Shown: piece by piece, positions 42,086 through 51,371 of the stretch
Layout: every line of letters begins with the position of its first letter
How positions within the stretch are numbered: position 1 is the first letter of the stretch
Assembly (NCBI GenBank): GCA_902787575.1
Contig: CADAGX010000014.1
Location: forward strand, 1-64,000
Length of the DNA: 64,000 nt
Origin: an uncultured Bacteroidales bacterium
Lineage (GTDB): Bacteria; Bacteroidota; Bacteroidia; Bacteroidales; Bacteroidaceae
Reading direction: 5' to 3'
Program-made: the position numbers and the translations under genes
Notes under the pieces: model-generated
Databases searched by the model: none
Told to the model about the DNA's origin: nothing
What the model saw: only the letters and a program-made list of their open reading frames with translations

Positions 42086-42928
42086 ATGAAAAAAATATTC
42101 CTTCCCCTACTTCTCCTTGTGGCACTTGCCGCCACATCGGCTTTTGCCCAACAGCGACGGCTGTTCATCGTTCACACGAGCGACACGCACTCGTGCATCG
42201 AGCCTATCTCGCCCAATTTCAGCGACACGATGCAGGCCAACAAGGGCGGCTACATACGGCGCTCGGCATTGCTGAAGAAGCTACGCAGCGAGAATCCCGA
42301 CCTGCTGCTGCTCGACTGCGGCGACTTCTCGCAAGGCTCGGCCTACTACAATCTCTTCAAAGGCGAGGTCGAAGTAAAGTTGATGAACCAGATGGCCTAC
42401 GACGCCTGCACCATCGGCAATCACGAGTTCGACTTCGGGCTCGAAAACATGGCACGCCTGTTTCGCATGGCCAAGTTTCCAATCGTGTGCTGCAATTACG
42501 ACTTCACCGGAACGCCCGTGGAGGGACTCGTCAAGCCATATATTATAAAGGAACGCGCGGGCGTGCGCGTAGGAATCATCGGCGTGGCGCCGCAACTCGA
42601 AGGTTTGGTGTCCAAGTCTTCCTACGGCCAGACGCGCTACACGCCACCCATCAAGGCGGCACAGCCCGTAGTGGATTTCCTGCGCGAGAAAGAGCACTGC
42701 GACGTAGTCATCTGCCTGAGCCACTTGGGCTGGGGCGACAAAGCCGAGGAAGACCGAGGATTTATAGCAGGCACCACGGGCATAGATGTGGTGCTGGGCG
42801 GCCACAGCCACACGTACTTCGAGCACGCCGCCTACCTCAAGAACAAGGAAGGACACGAGGTGGTGGTGGAGCACATGGGCAAGAACGCACGCTTCCTCGG
42901 CACGCTCGAACTCAGCATCGAGAAATAG
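42086..42928 (+). CDS. Metallophosphoesterase, 5'-nucleotidase N-terminal half
   Basis: An exported 280-residue calcineurin-like phosphoesterase matching the catalytic half of UshA-type 5'-nucleotidases. Metal-site motifs are FIVHTSDTHSCIEP, LLLDCGDFSQGSAYYN, TIGNHEFDFGL, VICLSHLGWGDKAEED and VVLGGHSHTYFE. The signal peptide is LLLLVALAATSAFAQ. It follows the gene for the C-terminal half. A CTTGT stem-loop element begins 25 bp after its stop. Confidence 0.9.
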   Translation: MKKIFLPLLLLVALAATSAFAQQRRLFIVHTSDTHSCIEPISPNFSDTMQANKGGYIRRSALLKKLRSENPDLLLLDCGDFSQGSAYYNLFKGEVEVKLMNQMAYDACTIGNHEFDFGLENMARLFRMAKFPIVCCNYDFTGTPVEGLVKPYIIKERAGVRVGIIGVAPQLEGLVSKSSYGQTRYTPPIKAAQPVVDFLREKEHCDVVICLSHLGWGDKAEEDRGFIAGTTGIDVVLGGHSHTYFEHAAYLKNKEGHEVVVEHMGKNARFLGTLELSIEK

Positions 42929-42952
42929 AGGATTTGCAAGACGCGGCATCAC

Positions 42953-42980
42953 GGGTAGGGAATTTGCTTGTCAAATTCCA
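42953..42980. repeat. CTTGT stem-loop element
   Basis: GGGTAGGG is followed by a stem GGAATTTG/CAAATTCC around loop CTTGT. It is nearly identical to the element at 903-930 and the right arm at 10062-10088. Confidence 0.7.
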
Positions 42981-43036
42981 TAACGCACTGGCGTCACATC
43001 CGACCCGTTGCATACAAAGGGGCACAAATAAAAAGA

Positions 43037-43064
43037 GAGGGACGAGCCGTATGGCTCGTCCCTC
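43037..43064 (-). terminator. Terminator of the ferredoxin gene
   Basis: A 12-bp perfect stem GAGGGACGAGCC/GGCTCGTCCCTC with a 4-base loop, followed on the minus strand by CTTTTTATTT, lies 25 bp after the ferredoxin stop. Confidence 0.85.
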
Positions 43065-43089
43065 CTTATTCCAATACTTTCGCTGCTGC

Positions 43090-43254
43090 TTAGAGCGAAA
43101 TAGCACCGCTGGGGCATGCGTCTGCACACGTGCCGCACTCAGTGCACTGCTCGGGGTCAATAGAATACTTCTCGCCCTCGGAGATTGCTCCAACGGGGCA
43201 TTCGTCGATACATGTGCCGCAAGCAACACAGTCATCACCAATTACGTAAGCCAT
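43090..43254 (-). CDS. Small 2[4Fe-4S] ferredoxin
   Basis: A 54-residue electron carrier beginning MAYVIGDDCVACGTC. Two complete cluster motifs are present: CVACGTCIDECP and CTECGTCADACP, each CxxCxxC...CP. The protein is the typical clostridial-type size. It is encoded between a terminator and its own TATCTTTG promoter (43298-43305), so it is monocistronic. Confidence 0.95.
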   Translation of the reverse strand: MAYVIGDDCVACGTCIDECPVGAISEGEKYSIDPEQCTECGTCADACPSGAISL

Positions 43255-43297
43255 AGTTCTACTCGTTTTTTAAAAGTTTATACCTGTTTTCTGCGTG

Positions 43298-43305
43298 CAA
43301 AGATA
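43298..43305 (-). promoter_or_regulatory. -7 box TATCTTTG for the ferredoxin gene
   Basis: The minus strand reads TATCTTTG 44 bp upstream of the ferredoxin ATG. Confidence 0.65.
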
Positions 43306-43496
43306 ACTAAATTTAGTGATTCCGGCCTAATCTTTTCGAAAGTATTTTGCCCTAATCACCAAAAATAGTGAGAAAGTCACTCGCTGTGTCAGCACGCCAG
43401 CAGAAGTTTTCCGCGTCGCATCTCAGAGTTTCACGTGTGCAAGCCAGCATTCCATCGTCTTACCAAAAATGGAACGAAAGACAATAAAGGATGCCT

Positions 43497-43515
43497 CGCG
43501 CGCGTTATATAATAA
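43497..43515. repeat. GC-alternating/AT motif before porT
   Basis: CGCGCGCG is joined directly to TTATATAATAA, ending 3 bp before the porT ATG. Similar blocks occur at 24364 and 51018. Confidence 0.45.
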
Positions 43516-43518
43516 GGT

Positions 43519-44235
43519 ATGGGATGCGTAAAACGATTTTCACTGCTTCTGTTTGCTGCCTTGCTGTGTGCGGCACCACTCGGTGCGCAGCAACGTAAGG
43601 TGCAGAACCGCCCGTATCTCGACCAGCGCCGCCTGCACTATGGTTTCCTCTTCGGAATCCACATTCAGGACATGGAGTTGGAGAACAACGGCCGCATAGA
43701 CCCTGCGTCTGGAGAGCAGTGGTACGCAGACGTGGACAACTACAATCCGGGCTTCAGCGTGGGCGTGCTGGGCGAGCTGCGACTGACGAATCACTTCTCG
43801 CTGCGCGTGTCGCCTACCATGCACTTCGGGCAGAAGCACGTGCTCTTTCACGAGCAGATTTCGGGACGCGACACGACGCAGAACCTCAAAAGTACTTACT
43901 TTGCCCTACCCATAGACATAAAGTTCGCTGCGCCGCGCTACAACAACTTCCGCCCGTACCTGATTGGCGGCGTAAGTCCCACCATAGACCTGACAACGCA
44001 CAAGCACCGCGCGCTGATGGCCAAAATGATGGACTGCTATTTGGAAATCGGCATGGGGTGCGACATCTACCTGCCCTACTTCAAACTCAATCCCGAGCTG
44101 AAGTTCTGCTTCGGTTTGACCGACATCCTGAAGCACGACCGCTCCGACCTCATCGACGCCACGTTGCCGAAATTCACCGAAGCGCTCGACCGCGGAAGTT
44201 CCAAGATGATTGTACTTACGCTCAACTTTGAATAA
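43519..44235 (+). CDS. porT: T9SS outer membrane protein PorT
   Basis: PorT is a small membrane-associated barrel protein required for type IX secretion and gliding. The 238-residue protein has a signal peptide (LLLFAALLCAAPLGAQ) and the family opening NRPYLDQRRLHYGFLFGIH. It continues as a barrel (GFSVGVLGELRLTNHFSLRV, STYFALPIDIKFAAPRYNNFRPYLIGG) and ends MIVLTLNFE. The call is by sequence pattern; a generic outer-membrane-beta-barrel name is the alternative. Confidence 0.8.
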   Translation: MGCVKRFSLLLFAALLCAAPLGAQQRKVQNRPYLDQRRLHYGFLFGIHIQDMELENNGRIDPASGEQWYADVDNYNPGFSVGVLGELRLTNHFSLRVSPTMHFGQKHVLFHEQISGRDTTQNLKSTYFALPIDIKFAAPRYNNFRPYLIGGVSPTIDLTTHKHRALMAKMMDCYLEIGMGCDIYLPYFKLNPELKFCFGLTDILKHDRSDLIDATLPKFTEALDRGSSKMIVLTLNFE

Positions 44236-44245
44236 AAAGTCTCAC

Positions 44246-44276
44246 CCTCAGCTCCTCTCGAAGGAGAGGTGAGCCC
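44246..44276. repeat. Palindromic repeat between porT and the GH3 gene
   Basis: CTCACC ... CTCCT and AGGAG ... GGTGAG form a bulged hairpin 10 bp after the porT stop. It resembles the GC-rich palindromic family seen near 851, 1019 and inside aroB, and might terminate porT transcription. Confidence 0.4.
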
Positions 44277-44293
44277 TAATCAATCAAGAGCCA

Positions 44294-46552
44294 ATGTTAT
44301 CCAACAAGCAATTCTTTTTTGCCTTCGTGCTGACAACCGCCATGGCCTGCCCTTCGCAAGGACGGCAGAAGAGCAAGTACCAAGACCCGAGCCTGCCAGT
44401 GGAGAAAAGAGTGGATGACCTGATGAGCAAGATGACACTGGAGGAGAAAGCCGAACAGGCCAGCGCACAGCTGCTGTTCTATAAAAATTTCTACCAGAAG
44501 CGCGATTACGCCAAAGGCCACATACGCAACGTGGGACACTTCCTATGGGAAGGCAATGTGCCAAACGATGCAAAATCGGTGGCAGAGCACATCAACGAAG
44601 ACACCAAGCGTTCCATCGAAGCCAGCCGATGGGGCATACCCGTCTTGCAACACGGCGAGGCACTGCACGGAGCGCAGTGGGGCAACGCCACCTGCTTTCC
44701 CCAAAGCATTGCCATGGCTGCCACGTTCGACGACAGCCTCTACTATCAGGAAGGACTGGTCGTGGCCAAGGAGCTGAGGGCTGTCGGTGTCCGGCAGGTC
44801 TATGCACCCGTGGTAAATATCACCCGCGACCAGCGTTGGGGACGCGGTCAGGAGAGCTACGGCGAGGACGTGCTGCTGAATTCCCGATTCGGCGTTGCCT
44901 ACGTGAAAGCCCTTGAGGGCAGCGGCATCGTGGCTACGCCCAAACATTTCGTGGACAACTATGGCGAAGGTGGCCACGACTCCTACGCCTCCCCCACTTC
45001 GTGGCGCGTGCTGCGCGAGGTATATCTCGAGCCCTTCCGCGCCTGCATTCAAGAGGGTGGCGCACGTTCCGTAATGGCAGCCTACAACTCTGTGGATGGC
45101 ATACCCTGCAGCAGCAATCACCGCCTGCTCACGGACATACTGAAAAAGGAATGGAACTTCCGCGGCTACGTCGTATCGGACTACGGTGGCGTTGAAATCG
45201 TGGCCAAGCAGCACCGCATGGCCAAAGACGCGAACGATGCCACTGCCCAATGCATGGCGGGCGGCCTCGACTTGCAGCTTGCAAGCTCGAACAAGAACCT
45301 TGCACAACTGGTGCGCGAAGGTAAAATTAGCGAAGAGACGCTCGACGAAACGGTGCGCCGCATCCTGCGTATCAAGTTCGAGCTGGGACTTTTCGACGAG
45401 CCATACGTGGACCCCGAGAAAGCGCTCCAGACGGTTCGCTGCACCGAGCATCGAAAACTGGCCGAGGAGTGCGCCCGCAAGTCCATGACACTCCTCAAGA
45501 ACAACGGCATCCTGCCGCTTCGCGAAGGAGAAGTCAAGAAGATAGGACTCTACGGCCCCGCAGCCAACACCCTAAACGTGGGCGACTACAGCGGCGGACG
45601 TGGCGGATGGCGTGGCGAAGGCGGCGTAACACCCTACGAAGGTCTGAAGAAAGCGTTGGAAGGCAAGGCGCAGGTAATGCTCAGCGCCACTGGGCAAGAT
45701 GTCAACCCACTGGCCGAGGAGTGTGACGTACTGATATTCTTCCCCTCCATCACCGAAGAAGAAGGTAGCGACCGCAGCAGCTTCAAATTGCCGTCGGCCA
45801 ACATGAAACGCAACCGCGAAGAAACGGGCGCCCTCATCATCGCAGACCAGCAGGAAACGAAGATACGCATAGATCAGGAGCGCATGGTGCGCGACCTCAT
45901 AGCCACCGGCAAACCTGTCATCGTTGTGCTGCATAACGGCGCCGTGGTGGACATCAGCGACTGGGTGGACGGCACGGCGGCCGTGCTTGAGGCATGGTAT
46001 CCGGGCGAGCAAGGCGGTACAGCCATTGCCGATGTGCTGACCGGAAAGTACAATCCAGGCGGACGACTTCCCATGAGCTGGGTAAAAAACATCGGCCAGA
46101 ATCCCATGTACTACTCCATCAAACCCAGCGGACGAGGCTATGGCTACGTCGAAAACGACGGCAAGCCGCTCTTCCCCTTCGGCTACGGGCTAAGTTATAC
46201 AACCTTCGAATACGAAAACCTGCAGATACCCGATACGCTGCAGAAGGACGGCACGCTCCGCCTCAGCGTCAATGTCACCAATACGGGGAAGGCCGACGGC
46301 GACGAGGTGGTGCAGTTGTATATACACGACGTACTGGCCTCTGTAGCTCGCCCAATAAAAGAGCTGGTGGCATTCAAGCGCGTAACGCTGGCTGCCGGAG
46401 AAACCAAGAAGGTGGAGCTCGAGGTCCCCTACCGCAGCTTCTGCCTGTGGGACGCAGACATGAACTTCCGCGTAGAGGAAGGCGAGTTCGACATTTGGCT
46501 TGGACGTGATGCCGAGCAGCGCATTGCCGGCAAGAAGGTCTATGTGAAATAG
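44294..46552 (+). CDS. GH3 family beta-glucosidase-like enzyme
   Basis: An exported glycoside hydrolase of family 3, 752 residues, probably acting on beta-linked oligosaccharides. The N-terminus could be a lipoprotein signal (TTAMAC, C19). The catalytic barrel has GIPVLQHGEALHG, VRQVYAPVVNITRDQRWGRG, ATPKHFVDNYGEGG and the nucleophile D296 in YVVSDYGG. The second domain has PLREGEVKKIGLYGPAAN and a WYPGEQGGTAIADVL segment, with a fibronectin-like C-domain (VNVTNTGKADGDEVVQLYI). It has no neighbour on the same strand other than porT. Confidence 0.92.
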   Translation: MLSNKQFFFAFVLTTAMACPSQGRQKSKYQDPSLPVEKRVDDLMSKMTLEEKAEQASAQLLFYKNFYQKRDYAKGHIRNVGHFLWEGNVPNDAKSVAEHINEDTKRSIEASRWGIPVLQHGEALHGAQWGNATCFPQSIAMAATFDDSLYYQEGLVVAKELRAVGVRQVYAPVVNITRDQRWGRGQESYGEDVLLNSRFGVAYVKALEGSGIVATPKHFVDNYGEGGHDSYASPTSWRVLREVYLEPFRACIQEGGARSVMAAYNSVDGIPCSSNHRLLTDILKKEWNFRGYVVSDYGGVEIVAKQHRMAKDANDATAQCMAGGLDLQLASSNKNLAQLVREGKISEETLDETVRRILRIKFELGLFDEPYVDPEKALQTVRCTEHRKLAEECARKSMTLLKNNGILPLREGEVKKIGLYGPAANTLNVGDYSGGRGGWRGEGGVTPYEGLKKALEGKAQVMLSATGQDVNPLAEECDVLIFFPSITEEEGSDRSSFKLPSANMKRNREETGALIIADQQETKIRIDQERMVRDLIATGKPVIVVLHNGAVVDISDWVDGTAAVLEAWYPGEQGGTAIADVLTGKYNPGGRLPMSWVKNIGQNPMYYSIKPSGRGYGYVENDGKPLFPFGYGLSYTTFEYENLQIPDTLQKDGTLRLSVNVTNTGKADGDEVVQLYIHDVLASVARPIKELVAFKRVTLAAGETKKVELEVPYRSFCLWDADMNFRVEEGEFDIWLGRDAEQRIAGKKVYVK

Positions 46553-46594
46553 AAGCAAAGAACCTTCACTCGAATTTGCTCACACCACAAAAAG

Positions 46595-46636
46595 CATCCC
46601 CTTAGCACCCCGTCACAAGCGGGAGCTAAGGGGATG
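46595..46636 (-). terminator. Terminator of the aminotransferase operon (possibly bidirectional)
   Basis: A 12-bp stem CATCCCCTTAGC (46595-46606) pairs with GCTAAGGGGATG (46625-46636). On the minus strand it is followed by CTTTTTGTGG. It lies between the convergent GH3 and aminotransferase genes. Confidence 0.8.
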
Positions 46637-46654
46637 ACTTCGATTTGCAACCTG

Positions 46655-47851
46655 TTACTTCAGGCGTGCCAGCGTTTCCTTGATGCGACGCATGGCCTCG
46701 ACGATATTCTCGTCGCTCGTGGCGTAGCTCATACGGAAGCACTCGGGCGAGCCAAATGCATCACCGCCCACCGTAGCCACATGTCCCACCTCCAGAAGGT
46801 ACATGGCCAAGTCTGTGCTATTCTGTATCAGTCGGTCGCCATCGCGCTTGCCAAAGAAACTGCTGCACTTGGGGAAGAGATAGAAGGCACCCTGAGGATC
46901 GTTCACCTCAAGACCTGGAATTTCGCGTGCCAGCCGAACAATAAGGTTCTTGCGGCGTTCGAAAGCCTGACGCATCTCTTCGACACACTCTTGTGGTCCG
47001 GCAAAGGCAGCCTCGGCTGCTTTCTGCGAAACGCTGCACGGGCCGCTGGTGTACTGGCCCTGCAGTTTATTGCAGCCCTTCACCACCCACTCGGGAGCAG
47101 CAATGAAGCCGATACGCCAGCCCGTCATGGCATAAGCCTTGCTCACGCCGTTTATCAGCACAACGCGGTCTTTAATTTCGGGGAACTGCGCCATCGATGC
47201 ATGTTCGCCCACGTAGTTTATGTGCTCGTAGATTTCGTCGGCCACTATCATCACGCGCTCGTGGCGCAGCAGCACGTCCTTCAACGCCTCCAACTCGGCG
47301 CGGCTATAGACGCTGCCCGTAGGGTTGCTGGGCGAGCAGAGGATAAGCGCACGGGTGCGCGGAGTAATGGCAGCCTCCAACTGCTGAGGCGTTATTTTGA
47401 AGTCCTGTTCGATGGTGGCCTCGACAAAGACCGGCGTTCCCTCGGCCAGCAGCACCATCTGCGGGTAGCTCACCCAGTAGGGCGCGGGGATGATAACCTC
47501 GTCGCCAGCGTTCACCAGCGCCATCAGCGTGTTGCACACGCTCTGTTTTGCGCCGTTGGAGCAGAGAATCTGTGAGGGAGCGTACGTAAGCCCGTTCTCG
47601 CGCTGCAGTTTCTCCACGATGGCCTTACGAAGTTCGGGGTAGCCGGGCACGGGGCTGTAGCGGCTGTAATTTTCCTCCACGGCACGGATGGCAGCCTGCT
47701 TGATATGGTCGGGCGTATTGAAGTCGGGTTCGCCCACGCTCATGTTAATCACATCCACGCCTTGCGCTTTCAGTTCGCTGCTGCGCTGACTCATGGCCAG
47801 TGTAGCACTGGGTGCCAAGCGATTCAATCTGTCAGATAATTGCATTTCCAT
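46655..47851 (-). CDS. Class I pyridoxal-phosphate aminotransferase (aspartate aminotransferase-like)
   Basis: A 398-residue PLP-dependent transaminase, probably aspartate or aromatic aminotransferase. Fold-type I landmarks are ILCSNGAKQSVCNTLMAL, IIPAPYWVSYPQM, ALILCSPSNPTGSVYS, VIVADEIYEHINYVG-like MIVADEIYEH, the PLP lysine in NGVSKAYAMTGWRIGF, and the C-terminal arginine in FRMSYAT. It is the third gene of a minus-strand series lptF-ribBA-aminotransferase, 48 bp after ribBA. Substrate preference cannot be read from the sequence. Confidence 0.88.
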   Translation of the reverse strand: MEMQLSDRLNRLAPSATLAMSQRSSELKAQGVDVINMSVGEPDFNTPDHIKQAAIRAVEENYSRYSPVPGYPELRKAIVEKLQRENGLTYAPSQILCSNGAKQSVCNTLMALVNAGDEVIIPAPYWVSYPQMVLLAEGTPVFVEATIEQDFKITPQQLEAAITPRTRALILCSPSNPTGSVYSRAELEALKDVLLRHERVMIVADEIYEHINYVGEHASMAQFPEIKDRVVLINGVSKAYAMTGWRIGFIAAPEWVVKGCNKLQGQYTSGPCSVSQKAAEAAFAGPQECVEEMRQAFERRKNLIVRLAREIPGLEVNDPQGAFYLFPKCSSFFGKRDGDRLIQNSTDLAMYLLEVGHVATVGGDAFGSPECFRMSYATSDENIVEAMRRIKETLARLK

Positions 47852-47899
47852 ATTCTTATTTAGCCATTTAAAATGTTTTCGTTCTCCGTGAACTGTCGT

Positions 47900-49094
<1,195 letters not shown>

Positions 49095-49102
<8 letters not shown>

Positions 49103-51008
49103 GGATATGTTTCTTTTCTATTCGTTCTCTGATTTGTGTTCCTAATTTTTGTATCTGCTGCATGTCGTGCCAGAGCCGCAGGCGATAGCGCCAGATGCGG
49201 AAGAAGAAGAACAGCCCGAGCGGCAACAGTAAGCCCACGACCAGATTGTAGCGTGCATTGCGGAAGGGCCGCGTATGTGCGTCCGGCACCAGAATTGGCA
49301 AGTCGTTCAGGCGAGCCAATATCACTTTGTCTCGCGTATTGTGCAGCTCGTCCACAATGGCCTCGAGGCGGTCGTTGAGTTCTATCACATCCTTGTCCTC
49401 GGCGTAATGGAAGAAAAGCCGCAAGTAATTGGGCATCATGTAGAGGCGAGCCTTCTCTGAATACTGGGCACAGCTCTCCGTGAGATTCTGCAACTTGCCA
49501 ACCAAAGCGGGATAGTCGGGGTCCTGGATGACGACTTCCTTCGGATTCAGGCGACGATGTGCCCTGAGGCCGAGCAAACGCTGGAAGAAGGTGCGATAGC
49601 CTTCGATGTTGAAGACCACGCTGTCCTTGTTGGCGCGGTTGATGAGGAAAATGCCAATGGGCAGCAACACAGCCGAGCTGAGCCACACGCCGGAAATGAT
49701 ATTCCACTGACCAGTCTTGGACATCTTCTCGCCGCCCACGTTTACTATGTAGTAGAAAATAAAAATCAGCACGCTCACCACCACTGGCACGCCCAGTCCT
49801 CCCTTGCGGATAATGGCGCCCAGCGGAGCCCCGATGAAGAAGAAAAGCAGGCACGCCAGCGAGAGGGTGAACTTGCGGTTGGCTTCTATCTTGTGTTTAC
49901 GGAGCGTGAGGTTGTTGTCCGCACTTATCGTTCCACGGAAGTCATATTCTGACTGCATGAACTGCGCCTTGCGCAACGCGTTACGCCAGGCCGCCGTTCT
50001 CTTTTCTTCGGTGAGACGAGCATAAATGGAGTCGAGCGTCTCTCGGCTTTCGGCCGTTTCCTGCACAATGGCAGCCGAGTCTTGCAGCCCGCTGGGCAGT
50101 TCGCGCTCGAGGTACAAACGTCGAGCGTTGGAGGCCACAGCATGTCCGATGCTGTCTGTCATCACGGTCAGCGAGTCGATGCCCTGCACTATCTCGGGCA
50201 GTTTCTTGGTGGCTGCGTTTCCGGCGAAAAGGCTGGCGTCCATCATATTGAAGTTGCCGTCAAAGGGGATAAGGTCCACCTCGGTGATGAACGACTCGCG
50301 CATGTACGGCACGTTGGCCCGCAGCATACTGCCGCTCTGCGACTCCATGTTGCGAAAGCGCTCGCCGTTGAAGAGCGTCAGCTTGAGGTGCATCTTGTCG
50401 GCTGTGCTCTGCAGTCGCGCACTGTCGGCCAGCACAATCTGTGCGTCCTCGTAGCTGTTGGTGTTGTTGTAAATCATCACACCGTAGAGCATGCCCGTGT
50501 CTGGGTCCTTGTGCTCCACGAAAAGATTGTAGCCGGGAATCTCGTTGTAGAAGATACCTTCTGGAATTTCCAGTTCGGGCGACTTCTGCTTCATGCTCCA
50601 GATGAGCGTGGCCAGTTGCTTCGTGGCCTCGGGGCCAATCTTGTTCTGGAAATAGAAACTACCACCGCAGACCAGCAGAACGAAGCAGAAAACGGGCTGC
50701 AGGATGCGCACCAGCGGCACGCCGGCGGCCTTCATAGAGAGCAGTTCGAACTTCTCGCCCAAATTGCCAAACGAGATAAGGCTGGCCAGCAAGATGGCCA
50801 GCGGCAACGACATGGGCACGAGCGTGAGGCCGCTGTAGTAGAAAAACTTGCCCAACACGTCCCACGAGAGGCCCTTGCCGATAAGTTCCTCCACATAACG
50901 CCACATAAACTGCATCATGAAGATGAAGAGGCAGATGAAGAACGTGCCTGCGAAAAGCAGCAGGTAGGACTTCAGGATGAAGGCATCGAGCTTGCGAATA
51001 AGTCTCAT
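49095..51008 (-). CDS. LptF/LptG family permease with long C-terminal extension
   Basis: A YjgP/YjgQ-type permease, which with LptB pulls LPS from the inner membrane. The chosen ATG at 51008 gives [20 protein letters not shown] and 637 residues; the frame is open further but crosses the -7 box. N-terminal spans, a large periplasmic domain and a second set of spans ([42 protein letters not shown]) match the family. About 170 extra residues follow (coiled, [14 protein letters not shown]) with one more span ([18 protein letters not shown]). Proteobacterial homologues are near 360 residues. Confidence 0.88.
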
Positions 51009-51017
51009 GTGTGCGTG

Positions 51018-51042
51018 GCGCGCGCGTACGCGATTATATATT
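51018..51042. repeat. GC-alternating/AT motif in the lptF leader
   Basis: A GCGCGCGCG-type block, TACGCG, then ATTATATATT, lying between the lptF -7 box and its start codon. Similar blocks precede porW and porT. Confidence 0.4.
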
Positions 51043-51047
51043 GTGTG

Positions 51048-51055
51048 CAAAGGTA
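51048..51055 (-). promoter_or_regulatory. -7 box TACCTTTG for lptF-ribBA-aminotransferase
   Basis: The minus strand reads TACCTTTG 39 bp before the lptF ATG. Confidence 0.65.
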
Positions 51056-51150
51056 GCACAAATGGCGCAAAGTACAAAGGCGGCGGCTCAAAGTTTGGCA
51101 TCGAGATACAAAAAACGTCGTTTTTTCTTGTGTGAAACGAAAAATCTGTT

Positions 51151-51158
51151 TACCTTTG
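51151..51158 (+). promoter_or_regulatory. -7 box TACCTTTG for tRNA-Met
   Basis: TACCTTTG 19 bp upstream of the tRNA 5' end. Confidence 0.65.
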
Positions 51159-51177
51159 CAACCGCAAATCGCAGGAT

Positions 51178-51251
51178 GGCGGGATAGCTCAGCTGGTTAG
51201 AGCGTCGGATTCATAATCCGAAGGTCAAGGGTTCAAGTCCCTTTCCCGCTA
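51178..51251 (+). tRNA. tRNA-Met(CAT)
   Basis: Folds as a 74-nt tRNA: acceptor GGCGGGA paired with TCCCGCT (one G-T), D-arm GCTCAGCTGGTTAGAGC, anticodon loop TTCATAA giving CAT, and T-arm AAGGG-TTCAAGT-CCCTT. A modified-C tRNA-Ile with the same CAT anticodon cannot be excluded, but the anticodon arm TCGGATTCATAATCCGA resembles elongator tRNA-Met of Bacteroidales. Confidence 0.9.
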
Positions 51252-51273
51252 CAGAGAGAAAAGAGAATGCAAT

Positions 51274-51309
51274 CCCCGGAAGTTTGGACCGTCCACTTTC
51301 GGGGTTTTT
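51274..51309 (+). terminator. Terminator after tRNA-Met
   Basis: Stem CCCCGGAAGT (51274-51283) pairs with ACTTTCGGGG (51295-51304), followed by TTTTTC. Confidence 0.85.
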
Positions 51310-51327
51310 CTGTTAAAAACAGAAAAA

Positions 51328-51371
51328 CGACACGCTAAGATAAGAAAAACGACATGAAGAAGCTACTCCTT
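51328..51371. repeat. Degenerate 22-bp phased repeat reaching the GH3 start codon
   Basis: CGACACGCTAAG at 51328 and CGACATGAAG at 51350 are 22 bp apart. The second unit contains the ATG of the GH3 gene at 51354. Confidence 0.4.
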
